Positions 48,935-55,913 of a stretch of 64,000 nt of DNA are shown here, one piece after another. This stretch comes from Flavobacterium endoglycinae (GTDB lineage Bacteria; Bacteroidota; Bacteroidia; Flavobacteriales; Flavobacteriaceae): the NCBI RefSeq assembly GCF_017352115.1, contig NZ_CP071448.1, positions 1,387,001 to 1,451,000 of the forward strand, read 5' to 3'. The notes under the pieces are model-generated. The model was not told the origin of the DNA. It ran no database searches and saw nothing but the letters and a program-made list of their open reading frames with translations. The translations under genes and the position numbers were made by a program. Each line of letters opens with the position of its first letter. The first letter of the stretch is position 1.

Positions 48935-51571
48935 TTATTTCACAAACTCAATTGCTTTCGCTAATGCTTCTGCAATTCCGTTTGCATTTTTACCTTTTCC
49001 AGAAGCGAAGAAAGGTTGTCCTCCTCCATTTCCATCAATATATTTTCCTAATTCTTTGATAACCGCATTAGCATTCAGACTTTTTGAAGTCACTAATTCT
49101 TTTGCGATATAACAATGAATATTTGGTAAACCATCTTCAATAGAAGCTAAAAACACAAATGAATTTGCTTTCGAACTTCCTAATACCGAAGCTAATTCTT
49201 TAGTCGATGCCATGCTCAAATCTACTTGTTTTGCAAGGAAATTAACTCCGTTCACTTCTTGAAAATCTTTTTCAAGTTCGGTTTTTAATGCACTTACTTT
49301 TTCTTTAAGCAATTGCTCAACTTGTTTTTTAAGTTTCGCATTATCGTCTTGAAGTGAAGCTACAGATTTTAAAATATCCTGTGGATTTTTAAGTGTTTCT
49401 TTTATCTCAGATAATGTGTTTTCTTGATTTTGATAGAAGTTTTTCACTGCATCTCCTGTAATCGCTTCAATACGACGGATCCCAGCTGCAACAGCACCTT
49501 CAGAAATAATTTTGAAATGCCAGATATCTGCAGTGTTCTTTACGTGAATACCTCCACATAATTCTTTACTATCTCCAAATTCAATCATACGAACAGTATC
49601 GCCATATTTTTCACCAAATAAAGCCATTGCGCCCTTATCTAATGCTTCCTGAATTGGAATATTTCTGTATTCGACTAATTGTAACTGCGCTTCAATTTGA
49701 GCATTTACAGAAGCTTCAACTTGTTTAATTTCTTCATCAGAAACTTTACTGAAATGCGAAAAATCAAAACGTAAATAATTAGGATTTACCAATGATCCTT
49801 TTTGTTCTACGTGTGTTCCTAAAATGTTTCTCAAAGCCAAGTGCATTAAATGCGTAGCCGAGTGATTTTTTGAAGTTGATGTTCTTAAATCAGTATTTAC
49901 TTTTGCAGTAAAAGCAGCCTCAATGTTTTCTGGAAGCTGTTTTGCAAAATGTAAAATCAAGTTATTTTCTTTTTTAGTATCGATAATCTCGATTGTTTCA
50001 TTTGCAGAAACAAGTGTTCCTTTATCTCCAACTTGTCCTCCTCCTTCTGGATAAAACGGTGTATTATCTAAAACAATCTGGTATAGAATACCATCTTTTT
50101 TAGAATCAACTTTTCTAATTCGAGTGATTTTTACTTCGTTTTCTGTTTTATCATAACCTACAAATGTTTCTACATTTCCAGGAATCAAAACATTCCAATC
50201 TTCTGTAGAAACTTCAGAAGCCGCACGAGAACGTGCTTTTTGTTTTTGCAATTCAACTTCGAATTCTGCTTCATTATAAGAGAAACCTTTTTCTTTTAAA
50301 ATCAAAGCTGTCAAATCCTTTGGAAAACCAAAAGTATCATACAATTCAAAAACCTTTGCTCCTAAAACTTCTTTTCCTGTAGTTTCTGCCACAACATTTT
50401 CTAACAATTGTAGTCCTTGCTCTAAAGTTCTTAAGAAAGACGCTTCTTCTTCACGAATTACATTGGTAACTAATTGCTGCTGTGATTTGATTTCTGGGAA
50501 AAATTGTCCCATTTGATCTGCTAACACTTCTACCAGTTTATTGATAAAAGGTTCTTTTGTATTTAAGAATGTAAATCCGTAACGAATTGCACGACGTAAA
50601 ATTCTACGAATTACATAACCCGCTCCTGTATTTGATGGTAATTGTCCGTCAGCAATTGCAAAAGCAACCGCACGAACGTGATCTACCACTACACGAATGG
50701 CAATATTGACTTTGTTTTGTTCTTCGCTGATGTTTTTAACCGCATCAGATGTATATTTTAAACCTGTAATCTGCTCTACTTTTTCAATTAGCGGTGTAAA
50801 AACATCTGTATCGTAATTAGATGTTTTCCCTTGTAAAGCCATACACAAACGCTCAAATCCCATTCCGGTATCTACGTGCTGTGCAGGAAGTTTTTCTAAA
50901 GAACCATCGGCTTTACGGTTGAATTCCATGAATACATTATTCCAGATTTCAATTACCTGCGGATGATCATTATTTACAAGACTTTTTCCACTAACTAAAG
51001 CTTTTTCAGCTTCTGGACGTAAATCAACGTGAATTTCAGAACAAGGTCCGCATGGTCCCTGATCTCCCATTTCCCAGAAATTATCTTTCTTATTTCCTAA
51101 AATAATTCGGTCTTCGTCGATTAAAGTTTTCCAGATATCCCAAGCTTCTTGGTCAAAAGGAACATTATCTTCTTTACTTCCTTCAAAAACAGAAACATAC
51201 AGATTTTCTTTTGGAATTTTATATACTTCTGTCAAAAGCTGCCATGCCCAGTTAATTGCTTCTTTTTTGAAATAATCTCCAAAAGACCAGTTTCCAAGCA
51301 TTTCAAACATGGTATGGTGATAGGTATCAAAACCAACATCTTCAAGGTCATTATGTTTTCCTGAAACACGAAGACATTTTTGCGTATCGGCTATTCTTGG
51401 ACTTTTTGGAGTTCCGTTTCCTAAGAAAAATTCTTTAAACTGGGCCATTCCCGAGTTATTGAACATTAGGGTTGGGTCGTCTTTAAGAACAATAGGAGCT
51501 GAAGGAACAATAGTATGCCCTTTACTCTCAAAAAAATCTAAAAATTGTTTACGTACGTCTTGTGATTTCAT
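48935..51571 (-). CDS. alaS: Alanyl-tRNA synthetase
   Basis: An 878-residue AlaRS, full length with class II catalytic core (about 1-450), editing domain and C-terminal oligomerisation region. Core signatures are [19 protein letters not shown] and [15 protein letters not shown]; the zinc-type editing site shows [12 protein letters not shown] and CGGIHVKNT; a DHHA1-like region follows near the end ([19 protein letters not shown]). It charges tRNA-Ala. It starts at the ATG at 51571, in a region of AT-rich repeats. It is convergent with the ABC exporter, and no intact terminator was found at its end apart from the nested palindrome. Confidence 0.96.
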   Translation of the reverse strand: MKSQDVRKQFLDFFESKGHTIVPSAPIVLKDDPTLMFNNSGMAQFKEFFLGNGTPKSPRIADTQKCLRVSGKHNDLEDVGFDTYHHTMFEMLGNWSFGDYFKKEAINWAWQLLTEVYKIPKENLYVSVFEGSKEDNVPFDQEAWDIWKTLIDEDRIILGNKKDNFWEMGDQGPCGPCSEIHVDLRPEAEKALVSGKSLVNNDHPQVIEIWNNVFMEFNRKADGSLEKLPAQHVDTGMGFERLCMALQGKTSNYDTDVFTPLIEKVEQITGLKYTSDAVKNISEEQNKVNIAIRVVVDHVRAVAFAIADGQLPSNTGAGYVIRRILRRAIRYGFTFLNTKEPFINKLVEVLADQMGQFFPEIKSQQQLVTNVIREEEASFLRTLEQGLQLLENVVAETTGKEVLGAKVFELYDTFGFPKDLTALILKEKGFSYNEAEFEVELQKQKARSRAASEVSTEDWNVLIPGNVETFVGYDKTENEVKITRIRKVDSKKDGILYQIVLDNTPFYPEGGGQVGDKGTLVSANETIEIIDTKKENNLILHFAKQLPENIEAAFTAKVNTDLRTSTSKNHSATHLMHLALRNILGTHVEQKGSLVNPNYLRFDFSHFSKVSDEEIKQVEASVNAQIEAQLQLVEYRNIPIQEALDKGAMALFGEKYGDTVRMIEFGDSKELCGGIHVKNTADIWHFKIISEGAVAAGIRRIEAITGDAVKNFYQNQENTLSEIKETLKNPQDILKSVASLQDDNAKLKKQVEQLLKEKVSALKTELEKDFQEVNGVNFLAKQVDLSMASTKELASVLGSSKANSFVFLASIEDGLPNIHCYIAKELVTSKSLNANAVIKELGKYIDGNGGGQPFFASGKGKNANGIAEALAKAIEFVK

Positions 51572-51851
51572 ATTAAAATTAGAAAATGTGTCTGTTTAAA
51601 ATGTGTCAATTTGAAAATTAGACAATTAGATAATTCGTTTATTTGATGATGCATTTATTTTTAAATTGAAATTAAAAAAACTTATAGTTTAGAACAATAA
51701 ATTCTTTATTTTGCGCATTATCTAATTATCTTGTTGGTCCAATTATCTAATTAATTTTGTTCTTGTAAAAAAGCCCTGAAGAACTGAAACATTTAGTAAA
51801 TTTGCTCGACTAACTCATTTTACAAGCTGCAAAAATAGGGTATTTTAAAAT

Positions 51852-52829
51852 ATGGCGAAAGTAAAATATTATTACGACTCAGAAAATCTGGCTTATACGA
51901 AAATAAAAACCAGAAAAAGAATAAAAATCGGTTATGCATTGCTGTTTTTACTAGCCTCTGCCCTATTTGGATTTTTAATTTTTGTACTCTTAATTAACAC
52001 TCCTTATTTTGAAACCCCAAAAGATCGTCTGCAGGCTCGTGAAATTGAGAATTTAAAATTGCAATATTCCATTTTAAATAAAAAACTAGACGAAATAGAT
52101 GCTGTTGCCGATGCTTTAGAAGACCGCGACAATAATATTTACCGAATTTATTTTAATAAAGCCGAAATCCCAGATTCTATCCGAAAAGCTGGTTTTAGAA
52201 ATCCAGAACGATATAAAATTTTAGAAGGTTACAATAACTCGCAATTGGTTTTAAACACTACGAAACGAGTAGATCAGCTTTCAAAACAATTAGCGATCCA
52301 GTCGAAATCATTAGATGAAATATTAAAACTTGCCAGTGTAAAAGGAAGTCTATTATTGGCAATTCCTGCCATTCAGCCAGTCCGAAATGAAAATTTAAAA
52401 CGTGTCGCGTCAGGTTTTGGATATAGAATTGACCCTTTTACAAAAGTGCGCAAAATGCATAACGGAATGGATTTTACAGCCAGTACAGGCACTCCTGTGT
52501 ATGCCACCGGCGATGGTGTGGTTGATCGAGCTGACAATACTGCTTCTGGATACGGAAATCATGTTGTAATCAGGCATGGTTTTGGATATGAAAGCCTCTA
52601 CGCCCACTTAAGCAAATACAACTGCCGACCGGGACAAAAAGTAAAAAGAGGTGATGTAATTGGTTACGTAGGAAGCACCGGAAGATCGGAAGGCCCGCAT
52701 TGTCATTATGAAGTTCATAAAGATGGAAATGTCGTAAACCCGCTGAACTTCTATTACGGAAATATTTCAGCTGCCGAATATGTTGCTATTTCACATATGG
52801 CAAACCAAGAAAATCAATCATTAGATTAA
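51852..52829 (+). CDS. M23 family metallopeptidase (peptidoglycan endopeptidase)
   Basis: A 325-residue inner-membrane-anchored zinc peptidase. One transmembrane helix (about 27-49) is followed by a helical coiled region (about 60-160) and the LytM/M23 domain. The zinc ligands are His203 and Asp207 in KMHNGMDFTA and His285 in GPHCHYEVHKDG, with His283 as the likely base. GTPVYATGDGVVDRADN and the YGNHVVIRHGFGYESLYAHLSKY stretch are standard. It cuts peptide cross-links in the cell wall, or regulates such cutting. It precedes the MerR, LemA and TPM genes on the same strand in a run typical of flavobacteria. Confidence 0.92.
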   Translation: MAKVKYYYDSENLAYTKIKTRKRIKIGYALLFLLASALFGFLIFVLLINTPYFETPKDRLQAREIENLKLQYSILNKKLDEIDAVADALEDRDNNIYRIYFNKAEIPDSIRKAGFRNPERYKILEGYNNSQLVLNTTKRVDQLSKQLAIQSKSLDEILKLASVKGSLLLAIPAIQPVRNENLKRVASGFGYRIDPFTKVRKMHNGMDFTASTGTPVYATGDGVVDRADNTASGYGNHVVIRHGFGYESLYAHLSKYNCRPGQKVKRGDVIGYVGSTGRSEGPHCHYEVHKDGNVVNPLNFYYGNISAAEYVAISHMANQENQSLD

Positions 52830-52874
52830 TACTACAAAAAGTATTATTTTTGAAATAAATTAGAACAAAAAAAC

Positions 52875-53207
52875 ATGCACATTGAGCTTTCAAAAGATAA
52901 AAGATATTACAGCATTGGCGAAGTAGCCAAAGCTTTTAATGTCAATGCATCGTTGATACGTTTTTGGGACAGCGAGTTTGACATCCTGAAACCCAAAAAG
53001 AATGCCAAAGGCAACAGAATGTTTACTCCCGAAGATATTACAAACCTTCAGTTGATTTATCATCTGGTTAAAGAAAGAGGTTTTACACTCGAAGGAGCCA
53101 AAACACACTTAAAAGAGGGTCAGAAGAAAACATTAGATAAATTCGAAATAATACGTAAATTAGAGACCATCAAAACACAATTAAACGAAATCAAAAACGA
53201 ATTGTAA
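52875..53207 (+). CDS. MerR family transcriptional regulator
   Basis: A 110-residue one-domain MerR protein. The N-terminal winged helix-turn-helix is YYSIGEVAKAFNVNASLIRFWDSEFDILKPKKNAKGNRMFTPEDITNLQLI (about 11-61), followed by a short coiled dimerisation helix. There is no Cys-rich metal-binding C-terminus, so the inducer is not a metal of the usual MerR kind. It sits between the M23 peptidase and LemA genes with short gaps (45 and 28 bases), so it may be part of the same transcript. Targets are unknown. Confidence 0.85.
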   Translation: MHIELSKDKRYYSIGEVAKAFNVNASLIRFWDSEFDILKPKKNAKGNRMFTPEDITNLQLIYHLVKERGFTLEGAKTHLKEGQKKTLDKFEIIRKLETIKTQLNEIKNEL

Positions 53208-53235
53208 TTAAAACAAACTTAAAAATCAAACAACT

Positions 53236-53820
53236 ATGAAAAAGTGGTTAATCCCTGTAGGAATTCTTATAGCATTTGTTGCTATTATCGCATTTTGGTC
53301 AATTGGAATTAAAAACACTGCTTTACAATACAGCCAAGCTGTAAATAAAGAATGGGGAAATGTACAAACAGCTTACCAAAGACGTAATGATCTTATTGGG
53401 AACTTAGTAAACACTGTAAAAGGTGCTGCTGACTTTGAAAAATCAACTTTAACAGCTGTAATTGAAGCCCGTGCGAAAGCGACATCTGTAACTATTGATC
53501 CAAGTAATGTTACTCCAGAGCAATTAGCTCAATTTAATCAGGCTCAAAGCGGGGTTAGTTCTTCATTATCAAAATTATTAGTTTCAGTTGAGCAATATCC
53601 GACGCTTAAAGCAAATGAAAATTTCTTAAAGCTACAAGATGAGCTTGCAAGTACTGAAAATCAAATTTTAACAGCAAGAACTCGTTTCAATGAATCGGTA
53701 CAAGTTTACAATGGTTATGTTTTAAAAATTCCTAACAACTGGTTCTTAAGCGAATACAAGGAAAAACCATACTTTGAAGCTTCTACTGGAGCAGATAAAC
53801 CTGTTGAAGTAAAATTCTAA
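53236..53820 (+). CDS. lemA: LemA family membrane protein, copy 1
   Basis: A 194-residue protein with an N-terminal transmembrane helix (about 6-24) and a helical periplasmic or cytoplasmic body. The LemA core is QTAYQRRNDLIGNLVNTVKGAADFEKSTLTAVIEARA and the second half contains EQYPTLKANENFLKLQDELASTENQI. The family's function is not established; it often sits beside TPM-domain genes, as here (53880 and 54318). A second LemA gene lies at 62823-63380 beside a DUF3137 gene. The 59-base gap downstream contains an AT-rich repeat. Confidence 0.9.
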   Translation: MKKWLIPVGILIAFVAIIAFWSIGIKNTALQYSQAVNKEWGNVQTAYQRRNDLIGNLVNTVKGAADFEKSTLTAVIEARAKATSVTIDPSNVTPEQLAQFNQAQSGVSSSLSKLLVSVEQYPTLKANENFLKLQDELASTENQILTARTRFNESVQVYNGYVLKIPNNWFLSEYKEKPYFEASTGADKPVEVKF

Positions 53821-53841
53821 AAGAATTAATATTTTAGACAA

Positions 53842-53863
53842 AATCTAAAATCAACAATCTAAA
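53842..53863 (+). repeat. 22-nt AT-rich repeat shared with 24193-24214
   Basis: The AATCTAAAATCAACAATCT-type sequence is identical over 22 nt between the two sites. It lies between the LemA and TPM genes; the other copy lies in the repeat-rich region before hutU. Confidence 0.5.
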
Positions 53864-53879
53864 CTCTAAAATCATTTTT

Positions 53880-54317
53880 ATGTCGAAAGTAGAAGATTTT
53901 TTAACCAAAGAAGAAGAGCACGAAATTGTTGAAGCTATTCGTATGGCTGAAAAAAACACTTCCGGCGAAATTAGAGTACACATAGAAAAAACATCTTCTA
54001 AAGCTCATTACGAAAGAGCTTTAGAAGTTTTTCATGAATTACGAATGGATGAAACCAAATTGCAGAATGGAGTATTGCTTTATTTTGCCGTAGAAGATAA
54101 AAACTTCGTGATTTGTGGCGATAAAGGAATTAACGATTTGGTATCTGATGATTTTTGGGATTGCACCAAAGATGTCATGACCAATCATTTTAAATCTGGC
54201 AATTTTAAACAAGGTATTGTAGACGGTATCCTCAATGCCGGCGAGCAGTTAAAAAAACACTTTCCTTCATTAGAAGACGATATTGACGAATTATCTAACG
54301 AAATCTCAAAAGGATAA
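53880..54317 (+). CDS. TPM-domain protein, soluble
   Basis: A 145-residue protein with the TPM (TLP18.3/Psb32/MOLO-1) fold: EEHEIVEAIRMAEKNTSGEIRVHIEKTS, LRMDETKLQNGVLLYFAVEDKNFVICGDKGI and DFWDCTKDVMTNHFKSGNFKQGIVDGI. There is no signal peptide or transmembrane segment, so it may face the cytoplasm, unlike the next gene. TPM domains occur in photosystem repair and in bacterial membrane proteins, but their job in this setting is unknown. The stop codon is immediately followed by the ATG of the larger TPM gene, so the two are tightly coupled. Confidence 0.85.
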   Translation: MSKVEDFLTKEEEHEIVEAIRMAEKNTSGEIRVHIEKTSSKAHYERALEVFHELRMDETKLQNGVLLYFAVEDKNFVICGDKGINDLVSDDFWDCTKDVMTNHFKSGNFKQGIVDGILNAGEQLKKHFPSLEDDIDELSNEISKG

Positions 54318-55136
54318 ATGATGAAAAATTCCAAAAATAAAATTCTAAATTTCAATAGAATTTTTCAAGTTACCCTTTTGTTGATTGCATTTTTTACTGG
54401 CAACAGTATTTTTGCTCAATTTGACATTCCTAAAAAGCCTGATTTTCAAACTTCTGTTTACGACTATGCCAATGTTTTAAGTGCATCTGAAAAAGCGCAG
54501 TTAGAAGAAAAATTAATTCGTTACTCAGATTCCACCTCAACTCAAATTGTGGTTATTACTATCGAAAGCTTAAAAGGCGAAGATATTGGTATTCTTACTC
54601 CAAAATGGGCACATGCATGGGGAATTGGACAGACCAAAGAAGATAATGGCGTATTAATTCTTTTAGCTAAAACTGAAAGAAAAATATGGATTTCACCAGG
54701 TTATGGACTCGAGGATCGTTTAACCGCTGGAATTGGAGGAGAAATAGTTAGAAATATTATTATTCCTGAATTTAAAGCAGGTAGTTACTATAACGGACTT
54801 GACAAAGGTGCTGACGCCTTATTTGATGTTTTTAAAGGAAAATATAAAGGTGAGCGTAAGCAAAACAAATCAAAAGATTTTCCAATACTTCCGTTTATTG
54901 TGATCGTTGTAATTGTCTTAATTTTACTATCTCGCGGTAAAAAAGGAGGAGGAAATTCGGGAAGCAGCGGTGGAGGCCCAAGCCTTTTAGACGTTATCAT
55001 TCTAAGTAATCTTGGAAGAAGCGGAGGCGGCGGATTTGGAGGTTTCGGCGGTGGATCATCAGGCGGAGGTGGAGGCTTCGGTGGTGGATTTGGCGGCGGC
55101 GGATTCTCAGGAGGAGGTTCTGGCGGAAGCTGGTAA
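54318..55136 (+). CDS. TPM-domain protein with signal, membrane helix and Gly-rich tail
   Basis: A 272-residue YgcG-type protein. The signal peptide ends about residue 34 (NSIFAQFD). The TPM domain follows (about 43-170, VYDYANVLSASEKAQLEEKL, STQIVVITIESLKGEDI, WISPGYGLEDRLTAG), then a transmembrane helix (about 192-206) and a long Gly/Ser-rich tail ending SGGGSGGSW. This is the usual partner of LemA in Bacteroidota and proteobacteria. ATGATG at 54318 gives two possible starts one codon apart. It begins directly after the preceding gene's stop codon. Confidence 0.88.
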   Translation: MMKNSKNKILNFNRIFQVTLLLIAFFTGNSIFAQFDIPKKPDFQTSVYDYANVLSASEKAQLEEKLIRYSDSTSTQIVVITIESLKGEDIGILTPKWAHAWGIGQTKEDNGVLILLAKTERKIWISPGYGLEDRLTAGIGGEIVRNIIIPEFKAGSYYNGLDKGADALFDVFKGKYKGERKQNKSKDFPILPFIVIVVIVLILLSRGKKGGGNSGSSGGGPSLLDVIILSNLGRSGGGGFGGFGGGSSGGGGGFGGGFGGGGFSGGGSGGSW

Positions 55137-55212
55137 ATTAAATTTTGTTTCATGTTTTAAGTTTTGTTTAAAGTTTCAAGTTATCTTTGATGATATTTTA
55201 GTTTCAAAATTT

Positions 55213-55244
55213 AATTCATAATTTACAATTCATAATTCATAATT
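55213..55244 (+). repeat. 32-nt AT-rich repeat, intergenic copy
   Basis: It reads AATTCATAATTTACAATTCA and on to AATT, 32 nt in all, and lies 9 bases before the Rrf2 ATG. It is the intergenic counterpart of the sequence inside the GSCFA gene at 43220-43251, with four C/T differences. Confidence 0.65.
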
Positions 55245-55253
55245 AAAAAATAG

Positions 55254-55667
55254 ATGTTATCACATAAAGCAAAATACGCCCTTAAGGCCTTACTTTATTT
55301 AGCAGAACAAGACGAAAATCACATTTCCAGAACAGTGGAAATTGCTGAAGGAGCTAATATTCCTAAAAAGTTTTTAGAACAGATTTTACTGGATCTAAAA
55401 AGAGGACGTTTTGTGAGCAGTAAACAGGGAAAATTTGGTGGATATTATCTGATAAAATCAAAAAATGACATCACTTTGGCAGAAATTCACCGATTATTTG
55501 ACGGTGCAATTGCACTTTTGCCATGCGCTTCTTTAAACTTTTACGAACCTTGTTCGGATTGCAAAACCGAGTCAGAATGCAACCTACGCCATGGTTTAAT
55601 GCTTATTCGCGACAAAACTTTGAAGGCAATGGAAGGCATCACAATCGCTTCATTAGTAAATAAATAA
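55254..55667 (+). CDS. Rrf2 family transcriptional regulator with Cys cluster
   Basis: A 137-residue Rrf2 regulator. The winged helix-turn-helix is HKAKYALKALLYLAEQDENHISRTVEIAEGANIPKKFLEQILLDLKRGRFVSSKQGKFGGYYL. The second half holds four Cys (91, 100, 103, 109 in LPCASLNFYEPCSDCKTESECN), the position of the Fe-S ligands in IscR/NsrR. Such proteins sense Fe-S clusters, NO or, in the CymR branch, cysteine supply. Here it is followed by a promoter with an imperfect inverted repeat, a Cys/Met-ending leader ORF and a receptor nearly free of sulfur amino acids. A role in sulfur-status control is therefore the favoured inference, but is not proven. Confidence 0.85.
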   Translation: MLSHKAKYALKALLYLAEQDENHISRTVEIAEGANIPKKFLEQILLDLKRGRFVSSKQGKFGGYYLIKSKNDITLAEIHRLFDGAIALLPCASLNFYEPCSDCKTESECNLRHGLMLIRDKTLKAMEGITIASLVNK

Positions 55668-55680
55668 AAAAATATTTTTT

Positions 55681-55704
55681 AATTCCTAGTAAATCGATAG
55701 AATT
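55681..55704. promoter_or_regulatory. Candidate Rrf2 operator, imperfect inverted repeat
   Basis: AATTCCTA (55681-55688) and TAGAATT (55698-55704) are inverted with one extra C, around the spacer GTAAATCGA. It begins 13 bases after the Rrf2 stop and covers the -33 region of the promoter whose -7 element is at 55711. That position suits repression by the adjacent regulator. Confidence 0.45.
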
Positions 55705-55710
55705 TATGTA

Positions 55711-55718
55711 TATATTTG
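55711..55718 (+). promoter_or_regulatory. -7 promoter element for the leader ORF and receptor
   Basis: TATATTTG fits TAnnTTTG and is followed by GCC, with the leader ATG 40 nt further on (55758). The -33 region has no TTG and is occupied by the inverted repeat at 55681-55704. Confidence 0.6.
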
Positions 55719-55757
55719 CCAAAAATATTTAACAAACCATTTACAAAATTTTAACCC

Positions 55758-55865
55758 ATGAAAGAACAATTTAGTCCCTCAGGTGTCACAAATCTTTTGC
55801 AAAAACAAAATAGGCAGTTCACAGCTGTAAAGAATACTTCATCTATGATGTGTATGTGTTGGTAA
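55758..55865 (+). CDS. 35-residue leader peptide ending MMCMCW
   Basis: The ORF encodes MKEQFSPSGVTNLLQKQNRQ followed by FTAVKNTSSMMCMCW and stops with TAA at 55863-55865. Its end has three Met and two Cys in the six positions 30-35, plus Trp. It lies between an Rrf2 regulator and a TonB receptor, 48 nt before the receptor ATG. The concentration of sulfur amino acids at the end of a short ORF in front of a sulfur-poor receptor suggests a leader that responds to charged tRNA-Cys/tRNA-Met. A short secreted or functional peptide is possible too. No GC-rich terminator follows it; only an AT-only palindrome (55870-55885) lies after the stop. Confidence 0.6.
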   Translation: MKEQFSPSGVTNLLQKQNRQFTAVKNTSSMMCMCW

Positions 55866-55913
55866 AAAAAATTTAATATTAAATTCTACTAATCATATAT
55901 ACTTAATATAAAA

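Noticed and set aside
54788..55153. Minus-strand proline-rich ORF
   Set aside because: It is the antisense of the Gly/Ser-rich tail of the TPM-domain protein; Pro runs arise from GGN codons on the other strand.
55870..55885. AATTTAATATTAAATT as a terminator behind the leader ORF
   Set aside because: The 16-bp palindrome is A/T only and is not followed by a T-run, so it would be too weak for intrinsic termination.
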